Assembly (NCBI GenBank): GCA_966211525.1
Contig: CBIHOZ010000019.1
Span: forward strand, 1-63,597
Reading direction: 5' to 3'
Length of the DNA: 63,597 bases
Source: Ohtaekwangia sp966211525
Lineage (GTDB): Bacteria > Bacteroidota > Bacteroidia > Cytophagales > Cyclobacteriaceae
Positions 1-8,371 of this stretch are shown piece after piece. Every line of letters begins with the position of its first letter. Positions within the stretch are counted from its first letter, which is position 1. The notes under the pieces are model-generated. The model saw only the letters and a list, made by a program, of their open reading frames with translations, made no database searches and had not been told where the DNA came from. The position numbers were made by a program, and so were the translations under genes.

Positions 1-2163
1 CGGTTGAACAGCAAAGTAGGGGGAAGTATATTTCTCTTTACGAAAGATAAACGCTGTATCGGCCGCATCCATGACCGGAGTCATGTAGTTGCCTTGCATT
101 GTAAACAGGCGATACCGTTGCGCTCCCGGCACCTTATTCCATTGCAGCATTACTTCGTCAGTACAATTATACCCCACCTGCACCTGCATTGCCGGGGCAA
201 TGGTAAAGGTATCAGACACTATATATATACCATTCACTTGCATACGCGCCACAGCCGTGTGCAAACCGGCAGGAGGTATCCAGGTAAGAAATCCGTTGCC
301 CAGAGCAACATCTTCCGCAATCAGTTCATACACACCTCCATCAACACTTACCTCCAGCATGCCCGTATGATTGAAGGTGTTGTTCCAACGCAAGTATGCG
401 GGTTGTGCTGCTTCAAGCTCAACAGACCTGGTCGGGTATGTCCATTGAAATATATCAGCCGAGTCAAGCCAATATGCAACGTGAAAATTTTGAATGTCAG
501 TTGCAAGTGAACCGGCCGTTACTACGAGTTCATAAGTACCTGATGCAGGGTTGTCAACAGTGATATACTCTACGGTGTTTAAATGGTCGTCCTTGCGAAC
601 TGCGGGCAACGCAAGCGAATCAACATTGGGATAATGATTCAACACCCAGGGTTTCCATTCACTGTTATTATGGACAAGCGTACTGTTCAAGTCATTCACA
701 AGTGCTGTCGCATCACCGGCCGCTGCCGCGGGATCATTCCACGTTAATGCGACCTTCAATGTTTTTATACCAGTCGGGACATGGATTGTTATTTTCCGCT
801 CGTCATCACTGCCAATAGACGCATTGATAAATGAGGAAGCTTTTACCAGTTGTACGGCTTTATAGGCATCAACCGCACCATATCCGGAGATGAAGTCTAT
901 TCCTTTCTTACCTATATCTTCCGATGAAGCAATGAGTATAGCTTTAACGAGTGCAGCATCCGGCAATTGTTGATACTGCTCTTTATATACCTGTTGCACC
1001 AGTAACGAAATTCCCGACACCATCGCGGCCGCATCGGACGTACCTTCCGAGCCGAATGCCGTGAGCTCGGGTTTTACGCGACCATCGTATGCCGGACCGC
1101 TCGAATTCAATGTACTGATGGTGCCCTCTTTATCGGCAGCCGTTACCGTGAGTATATTTTTTGCCATCTTCATGTTTCCGCTCAGGTTCGCATAACCAGC
1201 TATACCGGCATAGGTGCCGGATGTGCTGACAGTAGTTCCGGAATTACCGGCAGAGAAAAAATATAGCATATTTGGATAGCTGTTGGCGCTAACATCGTAT
1301 GCACGGGCTTCGGCTCCATATATATTATTGACACTTACCCCATAGGAATGATTTTGTACCCACACATTTTGCGATGTCAACGCGGCAGCATCGTCCGGAA
1401 ATAAATTATTATAGGAGGATGACATCACCTTGCTTTTCCAGGCTACACCTTTTGATTGAGGCATCGTGTTACCGCCCCCCGCAATAATGGTTGCCATCTG
1501 TCCCGCGTGTAGTGACTGTTCAGTGTCTGCCAGCGGTGAATAAATATACCGGCCGGCAAGATCTATATCCGTTGTATCAAACGATCTTTCCTTTACGCAG
1601 ACATGCATTCCGTCACCACTCAATTCCGGGTATATATCATGTACCATATTTACCCTGTTTACACTCCGATCTTGAAAACTGTTTGCTGTTTCATCCTGAA
1701 TCACGTGAGTATATTTATCCACAAAGGTTACAGCATCGCAATCAATCAACGCATCAAGTGAATCTATAGTCTTCAATATCTTCACAACAAATGTTTGCGA
1801 TGCTTCATGTTCGTGCTGTATAGCACACAAATCCGAATGCGCAGTTAACCACTGTTTAAACGCATATATATCCGCCACCTGAATAGTATATATTGACTGG
1901 CTGGATCCGCTTTGAAGCAATGCTGGCGCTATTTTCCAGCGATTATCAATTGTATCGGCAGCCTGCAATCGTTTCTGAGCTTGCTGATCTCCCTGAACTA
2001 TACATAGATAATCACCTGACGGTAACGCCTTTGCATACCGGATCGCATTCTTCCGCAACAACACATTAACTTCTTCGCGGGATGAAACAACTATATATTT
2101 GGACGACTGACTATATATATTGAACGATATCAACAGAAAGAGTATACCGAGATAAATACGCAT
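1..2163 (-). CDS. S8 (subtilisin-like) serine protease, exported, 3' end outside window
   Basis: The frame is open from the ATG at 2163 to the left edge (721 codons, no stop), so the C-terminus is missing. Residues 1-18 form a signal peptide ending near NIYSQ. Around residue 190 there is VCVKERSFDTTDIDL, with Glu192 where classical subtilisins have the catalytic Asp. His219 lies in LHAGQMATIIAG, the oxyanion Asn in YFFSAGNSG, and Ser376 in GTSDAAAMVSG (GTSMAAP in classical enzymes). These altered motifs match, from memory, a Bacteroidota S8 subgroup. After the protease domain come beta-sandwich-like segments (ALTWNDPAAAAGDATALVNDL), as in large secreted proteases. A T9SS sorting domain may lie beyond the edge; this cannot be seen. 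It is divergent from the metalloprotease gene at 2293, with 129 bp shared upstream. Confidence 0.88.
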   Translation of the reverse strand, partial: MRIYLGILFLLISFNIYSQSSKYIVVSSREEVNVLLRKNAIRYAKALPSGDYLCIVQGDQQAQKRLQAADTIDNRWKIAPALLQSGSSQSIYTIQVADIYAFKQWLTAHSDLCAIQHEHEASQTFVVKILKTIDSLDALIDCDAVTFVDKYTHVIQDETANSFQDRSVNRVNMVHDIYPELSGDGMHVCVKERSFDTTDIDLAGRYIYSPLADTEQSLHAGQMATIIAGGGNTMPQSKGVAWKSKVMSSSYNNLFPDDAAALTSQNVWVQNHSYGVSVNNIYGAEARAYDVSANSYPNMLYFFSAGNSGTTVSTSGTYAGIAGYANLSGNMKMAKNILTVTAADKEGTISTLNSSGPAYDGRVKPELTAFGSEGTSDAAAMVSGISLLVQQVYKEQYQQLPDAALVKAILIASSEDIGKKGIDFISGYGAVDAYKAVQLVKASSFINASIGSDDERKITIHVPTGIKTLKVALTWNDPAAAAGDATALVNDLNSTLVHNNSEWKPWVLNHYPNVDSLALPAVRKDDHLNTVEYITVDNPASGTYELVVTAGSLATDIQNFHVAYWLDSADIFQWTYPTRSVELEAAQPAYLRWNNTFNHTGMLEVSVDGGVYELIAEDVALGNGFLTWIPPAGLHTAVARMQVNGIYIVSDTFTIAPAMQVQVGYNCTDEVMLQWNKVPGAQRYRLFTMQGNYMTPVMDAADTAFIFRKEKYTSPYFAVQP

Positions 2164-2292
2164 AATTATATACTATATATATACCGGATTAATCCGGTAT
2201 CAGGCTATAAATCCATTTAAAAACTTGTGAAGTTAGTTCTAAATAACTTACTTGTTCACATAAAATTAACCATTACCTAAATTTAAAAACTT

Positions 2293-3093
2293 ATGAAAAA
2301 GATGTACGCATCATGCTGCGTGGCAATGCTATTTGCCGCCCTTTCCTGTAGTGAACAGGAAGCAGCTAAGTCCAACGAAGTGTCACCTGATGTTGTAGCA
2401 AAATTGAATGCTGCAGGTTTCGACACGAGCCAGGGTTTATCCCGCTACAAAAACGGTTACATGGTAGAGTACGATGTATTTCTTACAGACCATGACATTG
2501 ACGAACTGGCGGCACCGGTAAGTATTTCTTCAGAAGCGGAAGAAGAACACTATCGCACTACAAACATTGTTACCAGTACACCACGCACTATATATGTATA
2601 TATGGATCCAGGTTTCGGATCTTATATGCAGAACGCATTCAACACAGCGTTGAGCCGCTATAACGCGTTGGGACTTACACTAACCTTCCAGGCTACAACA
2701 AATGCCGCTGCAGCTGATATCCAGATTCTGTCTTTCTACGAAGCGAGCAACACGCTTGGTTTCAGCGCAGGATTCCCTTCCAGCAGTGGTGATCCGGCAA
2801 GTCCTATACAATTGAATACGTACTACTATAACAATTCTTCACAACGTGGCGATGCTGCTACAGTAATAGCACACGAGATTGGACACGCAATCGGTTTCCG
2901 TCACACCGACTATATGAGACGCAGATATAGCTGCGGCACTGGTGGCACCGAAGGTACTGCGGGTGTAGGTGCTGTTTACATCAACGGAACTCCTACGGGT
3001 CCATCTGCAAACTCCTGGATGCTGGCATGCTCAAGCGGAGGTGATCGTCCGTTTACATCAGCTGACCAGACTGCTTTAACGACTTTATACTAG
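2293..3093 (+). CDS. M57-type zinc metalloprotease, lipoprotein
   Basis: The 266-residue product starts with a lipoprotein signal (MKKMYASCCVAMLFAALSC, lipid-attached Cys19), so it should be membrane-anchored after export. The zinc site is HEIGHAIGFRHTD: His194, Glu195, His198 and His204. This is the HExxHxxGxxH signature of the dual-action HEIGH metallopeptidases (Pfam Peptidase_M57, metzincin-like). The length fits that family. A Ser/Gly-rich stretch follows the site, as is usual there. A hairpin terminator follows the TAG stop, so the gene looks monocistronic. Substrate is unknown. The divergent neighbour is also a secreted protease, which suggests a shared extracellular proteolytic role (inference). 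Confidence 0.9.
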   Translation: MKKMYASCCVAMLFAALSCSEQEAAKSNEVSPDVVAKLNAAGFDTSQGLSRYKNGYMVEYDVFLTDHDIDELAAPVSISSEAEEEHYRTTNIVTSTPRTIYVYMDPGFGSYMQNAFNTALSRYNALGLTLTFQATTNAAAADIQILSFYEASNTLGFSAGFPSSSGDPASPIQLNTYYYNNSSQRGDAATVIAHEIGHAIGFRHTDYMRRRYSCGTGGTEGTAGVGAVYINGTPTGPSANSWMLACSSGGDRPFTSADQTALTTLY

Positions 3094-3113
3094 GTTAATA
3101 ATGTTTTAGACGG

Positions 3114-3143
3114 GTCACGGTCTCGCAAGAGATCGTGACTTTT
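3114..3143 (+). terminator. Rho-independent terminator of the metalloprotease gene
   Basis: GTCACGGTCTC, then a GCAA tetraloop, then GAGATCGTGAC make an 11-bp stem with one G-T mismatch. TTTT follows. It starts 20 bp after the stop codon at 3093. Confidence 0.8.
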
Positions 3144-3339
3144 CTGATATATACCCTTTTCATTTCCGGCCCGTCAACGCCTGCGGTATGCGCAGGTCAT
3201 ATTTCATTGGGTACACGCTACCCTGGCATTCTTTTTATTCGTTCATTACAGCCAAAAATGCTTTAAAACATCAGCTTTTTGAATGGATTCTTCGAAAGAA
3301 TTACGTTTCGCTAATGGATTTTAGAATATTTGATGTATT

Positions 3340-3368
3340 TTTGGACTGAAAAACGGATAGAGTCTAAA
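3340..3368. promoter_or_regulatory. Operator-like palindrome upstream of tetR
   Basis: TTTGGACT, a 13-bp spacer containing AAAACGG, then AGTCTAAA. The half-sites are inverted repeats (one mismatch). The site ends 8 bp before the ATG at 3376, so a bound repressor would block the promoter or start. The same unit recurs at 3999-4026. Confidence 0.5.
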
Positions 3369-3375
3369 ATTTCAA

Positions 3376-3981
3376 ATGAGTCAGACCCTCCATATGACAA
3401 AGGACGAGGCCATTCGTACGGAAGTATTGAAGGCCGCCCGTGCACTCTTTCAACGTTTTGGCTTATTCAAAACCACCATGGAAGATATAGCCAAAGCTGC
3501 CGGTAAGGGTAAAAGCACACTTTATTATTACTATGCCAGCAAAGACGAAATCTTTGACGCAGTAATACGCGAAGATATGGAGGAAGTTATGATGGTCGTA
3601 AATATCGCTGTGGAAAAAGCTACCACAGCTGAGGAAAAGCTCAAGGCATTTACGTCCCATCGCATCAAATTGCTCACACAGAAAGCAGCACTCTATAGCA
3701 TTGTATTCGGGGAGATTTCTGAAAATCCGAATCTGATAAAAAAATTAAAGAAGAGCTACGAAGCCCGCGAACTGGAAGGATTGAAAGCTATACTTTCGTA
3801 CGGCATCGAGACAAAAGAATTCAAGAAAATTGAAGACGGTGACCTGGACGACCTTGCCTACGTAATGCTCTGTGCTTTCAGAGGAATAGAAATGGGACTG
3901 TTCGAAGACAACCGTATTAAAAAGATAGGCGACCGCCTAGAGATTATTCTTGATCTTTTAGCGAACGGATTTAAAAACTAA
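3376..3981 (+). CDS. TetR/AcrR family transcriptional regulator
   Basis: 201 residues. The N-terminal helix-turn-helix spans about residues 15-62, with TMEDIAKAAGKGKSTLYYYY and then ASKDEIFDAVI, the classical TetR pattern. The remaining helical part is the ligand-binding and dimer domain and is not conserved enough to name a ligand. A second ATG lies six codons in (MTKDEA); the first is kept because the palindrome ends just upstream of it. Matching operator-like sites flank the gene, so it probably represses itself. The second site faces the long untranslated stretch before the ACP/LpxR genes, so those could be further targets (inference). Confidence 0.9.
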   Translation: MSQTLHMTKDEAIRTEVLKAARALFQRFGLFKTTMEDIAKAAGKGKSTLYYYYASKDEIFDAVIREDMEEVMMVVNIAVEKATTAEEKLKAFTSHRIKLLTQKAALYSIVFGEISENPNLIKKLKKSYEARELEGLKAILSYGIETKEFKKIEDGDLDDLAYVMLCAFRGIEMGLFEDNRIKKIGDRLEIILDLLANGFKN

Positions 3982-4692
3982 TATTTTTTTTATCCGTATT
4001 TAGACTATAAAACGGTTTTAGTCGAACATTGTGTTAAATTAAAAATCACTGGCAGAACGTTAATGCCAGCATTAAGGTGAAGCCCGGAGTATACTTCATT
4101 GCATGAACTATTGAAGTATATATACCGTGTTTCAAAAAAATACAATACATGCTGTGTTAAGTACTGAATGCAATACCCCATAGTCATTCGGCAGCGATGA
4201 GCAAAAGGAAAGCTATACATGGCTTCACTGGTGTGCTCACGCATTATAAAAATTAGTATCGACCGTCTTGGAATCAACAGCCGCATACCTTAACCACAGG
4301 GCTATGTTGGTACTGATATAATCATGCGCTATAGCTATCGCCAGCTTTTCCATGACCTAAGACTGGTTACAGAACTAAAAAAAATATTTACTATAAATGA
4401 CACTTTTTCAATACGGTCGTGGTTAAGATACGGCACCGGCGAAGAAGTAAAACTTAATCGCATACTGTTCCTTGAAGCGTGCTATACTTTAGTATACCAC
4501 GTAACAAAAAAGTAAGTGTCTGTAACTATATTTTATAACTATATATCTGAAATGGTGAGTGAAGTTGATTAGCGGTATACCGGTTGCAGCTGATGTGGGG
4601 TATGTCACTGCAGCCGGTGATACTTGTATACAGAGAGAAGAGGCCTCCTGAAATAATAATACCATATATACGTCTAAGCATGATAAAACACT
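3982..4692. other. Long intergenic region, no convincing gene
   Basis: 710 bp between tetR and the ACP-like gene. It holds the second operator-like palindrome and a hairpin CTGGCA...TGCCAG at 4049-4069 without a T-tract. A 63-codon ORF at 4324-4515 has no recognisable family and is weak. The region could be a long leader for the genes from 4693 or hold a small RNA; nothing in the sequence proves either. Confidence 0.4.
3999..4026. promoter_or_regulatory. Second copy of the tetR operator-like palindrome
   Basis: TTTAGACT, a 13-bp spacer containing AAAACGG, then AGTCGAAC. Half-site sequence, spacing and AAAACGG core match the copy at 3340-3368. Seven of ten base pairs across the GACT-N13-AGTC unit are symmetrical here. 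It lies 17 bp after the tetR stop. Confidence 0.45.
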
Positions 4693-4956
4693 ATGAGAAA
4701 TTTATACTATTACCAAAACCTTCACAGGATAAAAGACATCCTGTATCAATACGGAATCCCCGCTACGCGCGTTAAGCCGCAAGCCGATCTTGCACACGAT
4801 TTAGGATTACGCAGTCCTGAAAAACTATCGCTCATTCTTGATATTGAAGATGCGTTACATACCGATGTTCTGTTTGATGATCCGGATGAATTGAAAACGG
4901 TTCACGATATACTATATAATCTTGAACTTAAACAGACTGTATGGGCTGAGTCGTAG
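4693..4956 (+). CDS. Acyl carrier protein-like small protein
   Basis: 87 residues. The pattern DLGLRSPEKLSLILDIED, then VLFDDPDELKTVHDIL, matches helices II and III of acyl carrier proteins (DLGxDSLDxVELxMxxE, then TVxDxxxxI). Ser41 sits where the 4'-phosphopantetheine Ser is expected, but the usual DSL is RSP here, so whether it is modified is uncertain. The N-terminal half is less ACP-like. The stop is 5 bp before the LpxR-like gene, so the two are surely co-transcribed, which suggests a role in acyl transfer to or from envelope lipids. It could also be a degenerate ACP fold with a different job. Confidence 0.6.
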   Translation: MRNLYYYQNLHRIKDILYQYGIPATRVKPQADLAHDLGLRSPEKLSLILDIEDALHTDVLFDDPDELKTVHDILYNLELKQTVWAES

Positions 4957-4961
4957 TTGCC

Positions 4962-5942
4962 ATGCGTATACTTCTACTTATGTTCATGGCGCTCTCGGTG
5001 AACGCTCTGGCACAAACACAGCCGGTGCACATGCTCAGGCTTTACGAAGACAATGATCTGTTTACACTTCGCGGCTCCGACCGCGGCTATACCAACGGAA
5101 CACGCATTGATGTTTTCTACCGAAGACAAAAACCAATTAAATCTGTTTTTAACAACCTGCTGCTAAAGGCTGGCGATAGTAGCATTAACACCTATAGCTG
5201 GGGTGCCATGCACATGATGTATACTCCGGCAGATATATCCGCTCAGAAGCCTGACCCGGTAGATTATCCGTACTCAGGCGCTATGTTTGTATCGCATGCT
5301 TTACATTCATCCAACCCGAAGCGCAGATATCTTGTTCATACCGAATGGATAATTGGAGTAATGGGTAAATATGCCTATGGTGAGCAACTGCAAACCTATG
5401 TTCACAAGCTTACGAAAAGTCCTGAACCCATGGGATGGGATCATCAGTTGTCGCCTGCCCTGTTGGTAAATCTGAATGTGACGTTCGAAAAATCCGTATT
5501 GCAGCGAAGATACTTTGAAGCCTTGTATGGGAGTAATGTATCACTCGGAACACTGCGTGATGGTGTTAAATTTTATACAACGTTACGGCTGGGCAAAATG
5601 GCTCCTTACTTTTCCGGGTTCATTGAGCAGTATGCTGCATACAACAATAAGCAACGGCTAAAATCGTATTTTATACTGCGACCTGCTTTTGATATCGTGC
5701 TGCACAACACGTTGATCGAAGGGAATGTTTTCAAGCGTGGTATATTTACGAGCGATAGTAACGAACAGCATGCGCCTGCTCCTGCCCCGGTGGTTAACCG
5801 CTTCCTTGCATCTGCCGACATCGGTTGGGTTATATCGTTTGAGTCTTTAAGCGCCTCATTTACCTACAAACTTTCATCGCCCGATATCAAAGAAGAATCG
5901 CCTCATGCGATTGGTAATATTTCCTTAACCTTAATTTTGTAA
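4962..5942 (+). CDS. LpxR-family (DUF2219) outer-membrane lipid A deacylase-like protein
   Basis: 326 residues with a signal peptide ending at ALAQ (residue 18). The N-terminus after cleavage has LYEDNDLFTLRGSDRGYTNG, the typical LpxR signature: Asn31-Asp32 correspond to the Ca-binding/catalytic pair, and Asp40 to Gly46 form the DRxYTNG motif. The rest alternates in the way expected of a 12-strand outer-membrane barrel, and it ends in hydrophobic residues (ISLTLIL). Known LpxR removes the 3'-acyloxyacyl group of lipid A at the outer surface. Here it follows an ACP-like gene by 5 bp, an unusual partner. The exact substrate in this phylum is not known to me. Confidence 0.8.
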   Translation: MRILLLMFMALSVNALAQTQPVHMLRLYEDNDLFTLRGSDRGYTNGTRIDVFYRRQKPIKSVFNNLLLKAGDSSINTYSWGAMHMMYTPADISAQKPDPVDYPYSGAMFVSHALHSSNPKRRYLVHTEWIIGVMGKYAYGEQLQTYVHKLTKSPEPMGWDHQLSPALLVNLNVTFEKSVLQRRYFEALYGSNVSLGTLRDGVKFYTTLRLGKMAPYFSGFIEQYAAYNNKQRLKSYFILRPAFDIVLHNTLIEGNVFKRGIFTSDSNEQHAPAPAPVVNRFLASADIGWVISFESLSASFTYKLSSPDIKEESPHAIGNISLTLIL

Positions 5943-5991
5943 ACCTAATTGGCGGAATTCCGTAGACGAGTACTATCACCCAAATTACATT

Positions 5992-6801
5992 ATGTGGCGG
6001 AGATTTGTGAGAAGATTAAGCATTTATACCCTTATCATTTTAATTGTCAGCGGCTGCTCGCTATTCGAGTATCATCCATACGAAGTAATGGTACCGGATG
6101 ACGAACAAAATCTGAACGCAGCGGCTATTGACGCTATACAAACGCGTGTAGCAGCTAAAGATACCATGACATTGATACTCATGGGTGACACGCAACGCTT
6201 CTATGACGATGTGGACGCATTCGTTTCAAGCGCTAACCAGCACTCTGCCGACTTTGTAATACTCAATGGCGATATTACTGACTTTGGTATAAATGATGAG
6301 TTTCACTGGGTACATAGCATCATGAAAAAACTGAACAAGCCTTATCTCGCTGTAATTGGCAATCATGATCTGTCGGGCAACGGAGAACTTGTATTTGAGA
6401 AAATGTATGGCCCACTGAATTATTCCTTCATCAAAAATGATTTCAAATTCATTTTTCTTAACACGAATTCACGAGAGTATAATTTTAACGGTCATGTGCC
6501 TGATACAACATGGCTGAAAAACGAGCTGGCAGCAGATGGCTTCAAACACGCTGTTGTTTCCTCGCATGTACCGCCGTTCGATAGTGATTTTGATCCTGCT
6601 ATGGAACATGCGTATGCACGTATACTGGCAGCATCAAACAAAGTTGCAGTGTCGCTGCACGGCCATACGCATAAGTATTCAAACACGCAGCCGTATGATG
6701 ATGGTATACAATATATCGTGTCCACCAGCATGAATGAGCGCATGTACCTGATCCTGAAATTGTGGGAAGATAAATATAGTGTGGAAGAGATATACTACTG
6801 A
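5992..6801 (+). CDS. Calcineurin-like metallophosphoesterase, lipoprotein
   Basis: 269 residues with a lipoprotein signal ending VSGC (Cys22). Metallophosphoesterase motifs appear in order: LILMGDTQRF (motif I, with Gln in place of the usual His), ILNGDITD, IGNHD, VSSHVPPF and LHGHTHK. It should therefore bind two metals and cleave phosphoesters in the periplasm or on an outer-membrane face. The substrate is unknown. The gene lies between two outer-membrane protein genes, and its stop overlaps the region of the next start, so it belongs to the 4693-7399 cluster. Confidence 0.85.
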   Translation: MWRRFVRRLSIYTLIILIVSGCSLFEYHPYEVMVPDDEQNLNAAAIDAIQTRVAAKDTMTLILMGDTQRFYDDVDAFVSSANQHSADFVILNGDITDFGINDEFHWVHSIMKKLNKPYLAVIGNHDLSGNGELVFEKMYGPLNYSFIKNDFKFIFLNTNSREYNFNGHVPDTTWLKNELAADGFKHAVVSSHVPPFDSDFDPAMEHAYARILAASNKVAVSLHGHTHKYSNTQPYDDGIQYIVSTSMNERMYLILKLWEDKYSVEEIYY

Positions 6802-6802
6802 C

Positions 6803-7399
6803 ATGACCCGATTTTACTTTGTTCTGCTCGTCATACTTTACACACTTCCTGCAACACTTGCTGCACAAGACAGTGTTTCGTTAAAACGCCATCACAAATG
6901 GTATATACCCGATTCATTTGTTCTGCAATATGCCGGGAGTATAGGTTTCCTGTCAGCCGGTGGCGGCTATGACATCTTCCATAAGAAAGCGAGTGTAGAT
7001 TTATTGTTTGGCTATTTACCCGGCACCATTGGTGGTCATGATCTTGAAACGATAACGCTCAAGTTCACCGCATCGCCCTGGAAGATTCGCGCAGGTAAAA
7101 CAACAATCTATCCTTTTTCAACCGGAACTTATTTTACGTATACAATGGGAGGACGGTATAGTTCTGATTTACCTTCCTGGTACCCGGACGGTTATTACTG
7201 GTGGAGCGAAGCCGTACGTGCTAATATTTTTATAGGAGGAAAAGTACGACACAAAATTCACGATTCAGTTTGGGAAGGATATTATGAGATTGGAACGAAC
7301 GAGCTAAAGCTGGTCAGCTATGCGCAGAACACGGGGTATCTTACCGTGTGGGGTATACTTCATGCCGGTGTTGGTATTCGCTTCTATCTCAACCCTTGA
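6803..7399 (+). CDS. Exported hypothetical protein, probable outer-membrane barrel
   Basis: 198 residues from the ATG at 6803, which follows the upstream stop by one base. A longer in-frame start at 6779 would place extra polar residues before the signal peptide, so the internal start is preferred. The signal peptide ends near TLAAQ. The mature part is rich in aromatic alternating strands (YPDGYYWWSEAVRANIFIGG) and ends VGIRFYLNP, suggesting a small beta-barrel. I do not recognise a family. It closes the + strand cluster and is convergent with the ceramide operon, 24 bp away. Confidence 0.7.
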   Translation: MTRFYFVLLVILYTLPATLAAQDSVSLKRHHKWYIPDSFVLQYAGSIGFLSAGGGYDIFHKKASVDLLFGYLPGTIGGHDLETITLKFTASPWKIRAGKTTIYPFSTGTYFTYTMGGRYSSDLPSWYPDGYYWWSEAVRANIFIGGKVRHKIHDSVWEGYYEIGTNELKLVSYAQNTGYLTVWGILHAGVGIRFYLNP

Positions 7400-7423
7400 T
7401 ATACTACGAGTATATATACCAGG

Positions 7424-8371
7424 CTACGATATAGTCTTGCGATAGCGCTCGATCATCGCGATATACTTCTTGTTTTGCATCAACCAATGGTACCCCGCTA
7501 TTCCAACCGCTGCGGTAGCTATACCGGCCAGTACATCCAGCACGTAATGGTGACTGGTGTATACAGCTGCAAACCAGATACCGACTGTAATGATAACAAA
7601 GATGATGTTAGCCCAGCCTAACCGGCTCTTAAACCCGATATACGTTACAATAAGCGGATAAGCAGAGTGCAGCGAAGGCATCGCTGCAAACACGTTGGAA
7701 CCTTTTGCATAGAGCGATGTAAACAGATTTATACCGAAGAACTGATCGAAACGAACAAGCCCTGCAGTGTTGCCGGGTGTTGCCGCTATAAAATCAAAAC
7801 CAAATTTCTGAACGTACCAAGGTGGCGCTGCCGGATAAAGATAGTATACCACAAAGCCAATCAGGTTAACGAACAGAAACGTAAGTGAAAACTCCAGGAA
7901 CCTCGCTTTGTCTTTGAAAAACAGGTATGCCGCAAAAGCGAGCGGTACCGGAATCCAGCACAGGTAAAATATACCCGTCATAACATCGATGAAGGTATAG
8001 CTGTGTTGAAGCCAGAATTCGTTGGGTGTAAGTATAGATGTACCTTGTGCAATACCGAATATACTTTTCTCCAGGTCGTATAAACTTTTAATGTGTACCG
8101 GATTGAACGTATAGTTCGGGAACGCTTTCATGTAATCGTAGATAATCCAGTAAACTATAAATATTGAAAAGCCGAGGATGAATTTGCGTGTGAAGGACGA
8201 TGCGAGGTAACACACACTGAATATACCTGCCAATACGAGTTGATCTGTTTTATAACCGATCAGCAGCCAAGATAACAAAAGATATATAGCAGACACCATG
8301 CTGGCTACAAGTACGTGCCTCAGGGTAAAGTTAAACACAGGCAGGTCGAGGTATTTCGTATTATTTCTCAA
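7424..8371 (-). CDS. PAP2-superfamily inositol phosphorylceramide synthase (Aur1-like)
   Basis: 315 residues, about six membrane helices. FAAMPSLHSAYPLI and TSHHYVLDVLAG carry the catalytic His and His/Asp of PAP2-type transferases and resemble closely the motifs of fungal Aur1. Expected reaction: move phosphoinositol from phosphatidylinositol to ceramide, giving inositol phosphorylceramide and diacylglycerol, probably at the outer face of the inner membrane. It is the last gene of the operon and overlaps the hydroxylase end by 11 bp. No ATG fits; the TTG at 8371 is the best start, because the first helix begins 17 residues later. A generic lipid phosphatase is possible, but the operon argues for the synthase. 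Confidence 0.85.
   Translation of the reverse strand: MRNNTKYLDLPVFNFTLRHVLVASMVSAIYLLLSWLLIGYKTDQLVLAGIFSVCYLASSFTRKFILGFSIFIVYWIIYDYMKAFPNYTFNPVHIKSLYDLEKSIFGIAQGTSILTPNEFWLQHSYTFIDVMTGIFYLCWIPVPLAFAAYLFFKDKARFLEFSLTFLFVNLIGFVVYYLYPAAPPWYVQKFGFDFIAATPGNTAGLVRFDQFFGINLFTSLYAKGSNVFAAMPSLHSAYPLIVTYIGFKSRLGWANIIFVIITVGIWFAAVYTSHHYVLDVLAGIATAAVGIAGYHWLMQNKKYIAMIERYRKTIS

Noticed and set aside
1..510. Plus-strand ORF of 168 codons at the left edge
   Set aside because: Lies opposite the S8 protease gene, which has clear catalytic motifs; the plus frame has no family match.
4049..4069. Hairpin CTGGCA...TGCCAG as a terminator of tetR
   Set aside because: Only a 6-bp stem, with mismatches inside and no T-tract after it.
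4324..4515. 63-codon ORF in the tetR-ACP intergenic region
   Set aside because: No recognisable family, no convincing start context, and in an AT-rich stretch where such ORFs arise by chance. Noted only as part of the intergenic entry.
7400..7423. Terminator between the convergent barrel gene and the ceramide operon
   Set aside because: Only TATACT-ACG-AGTATA, a weak 6-bp AT stem; not enough to call.
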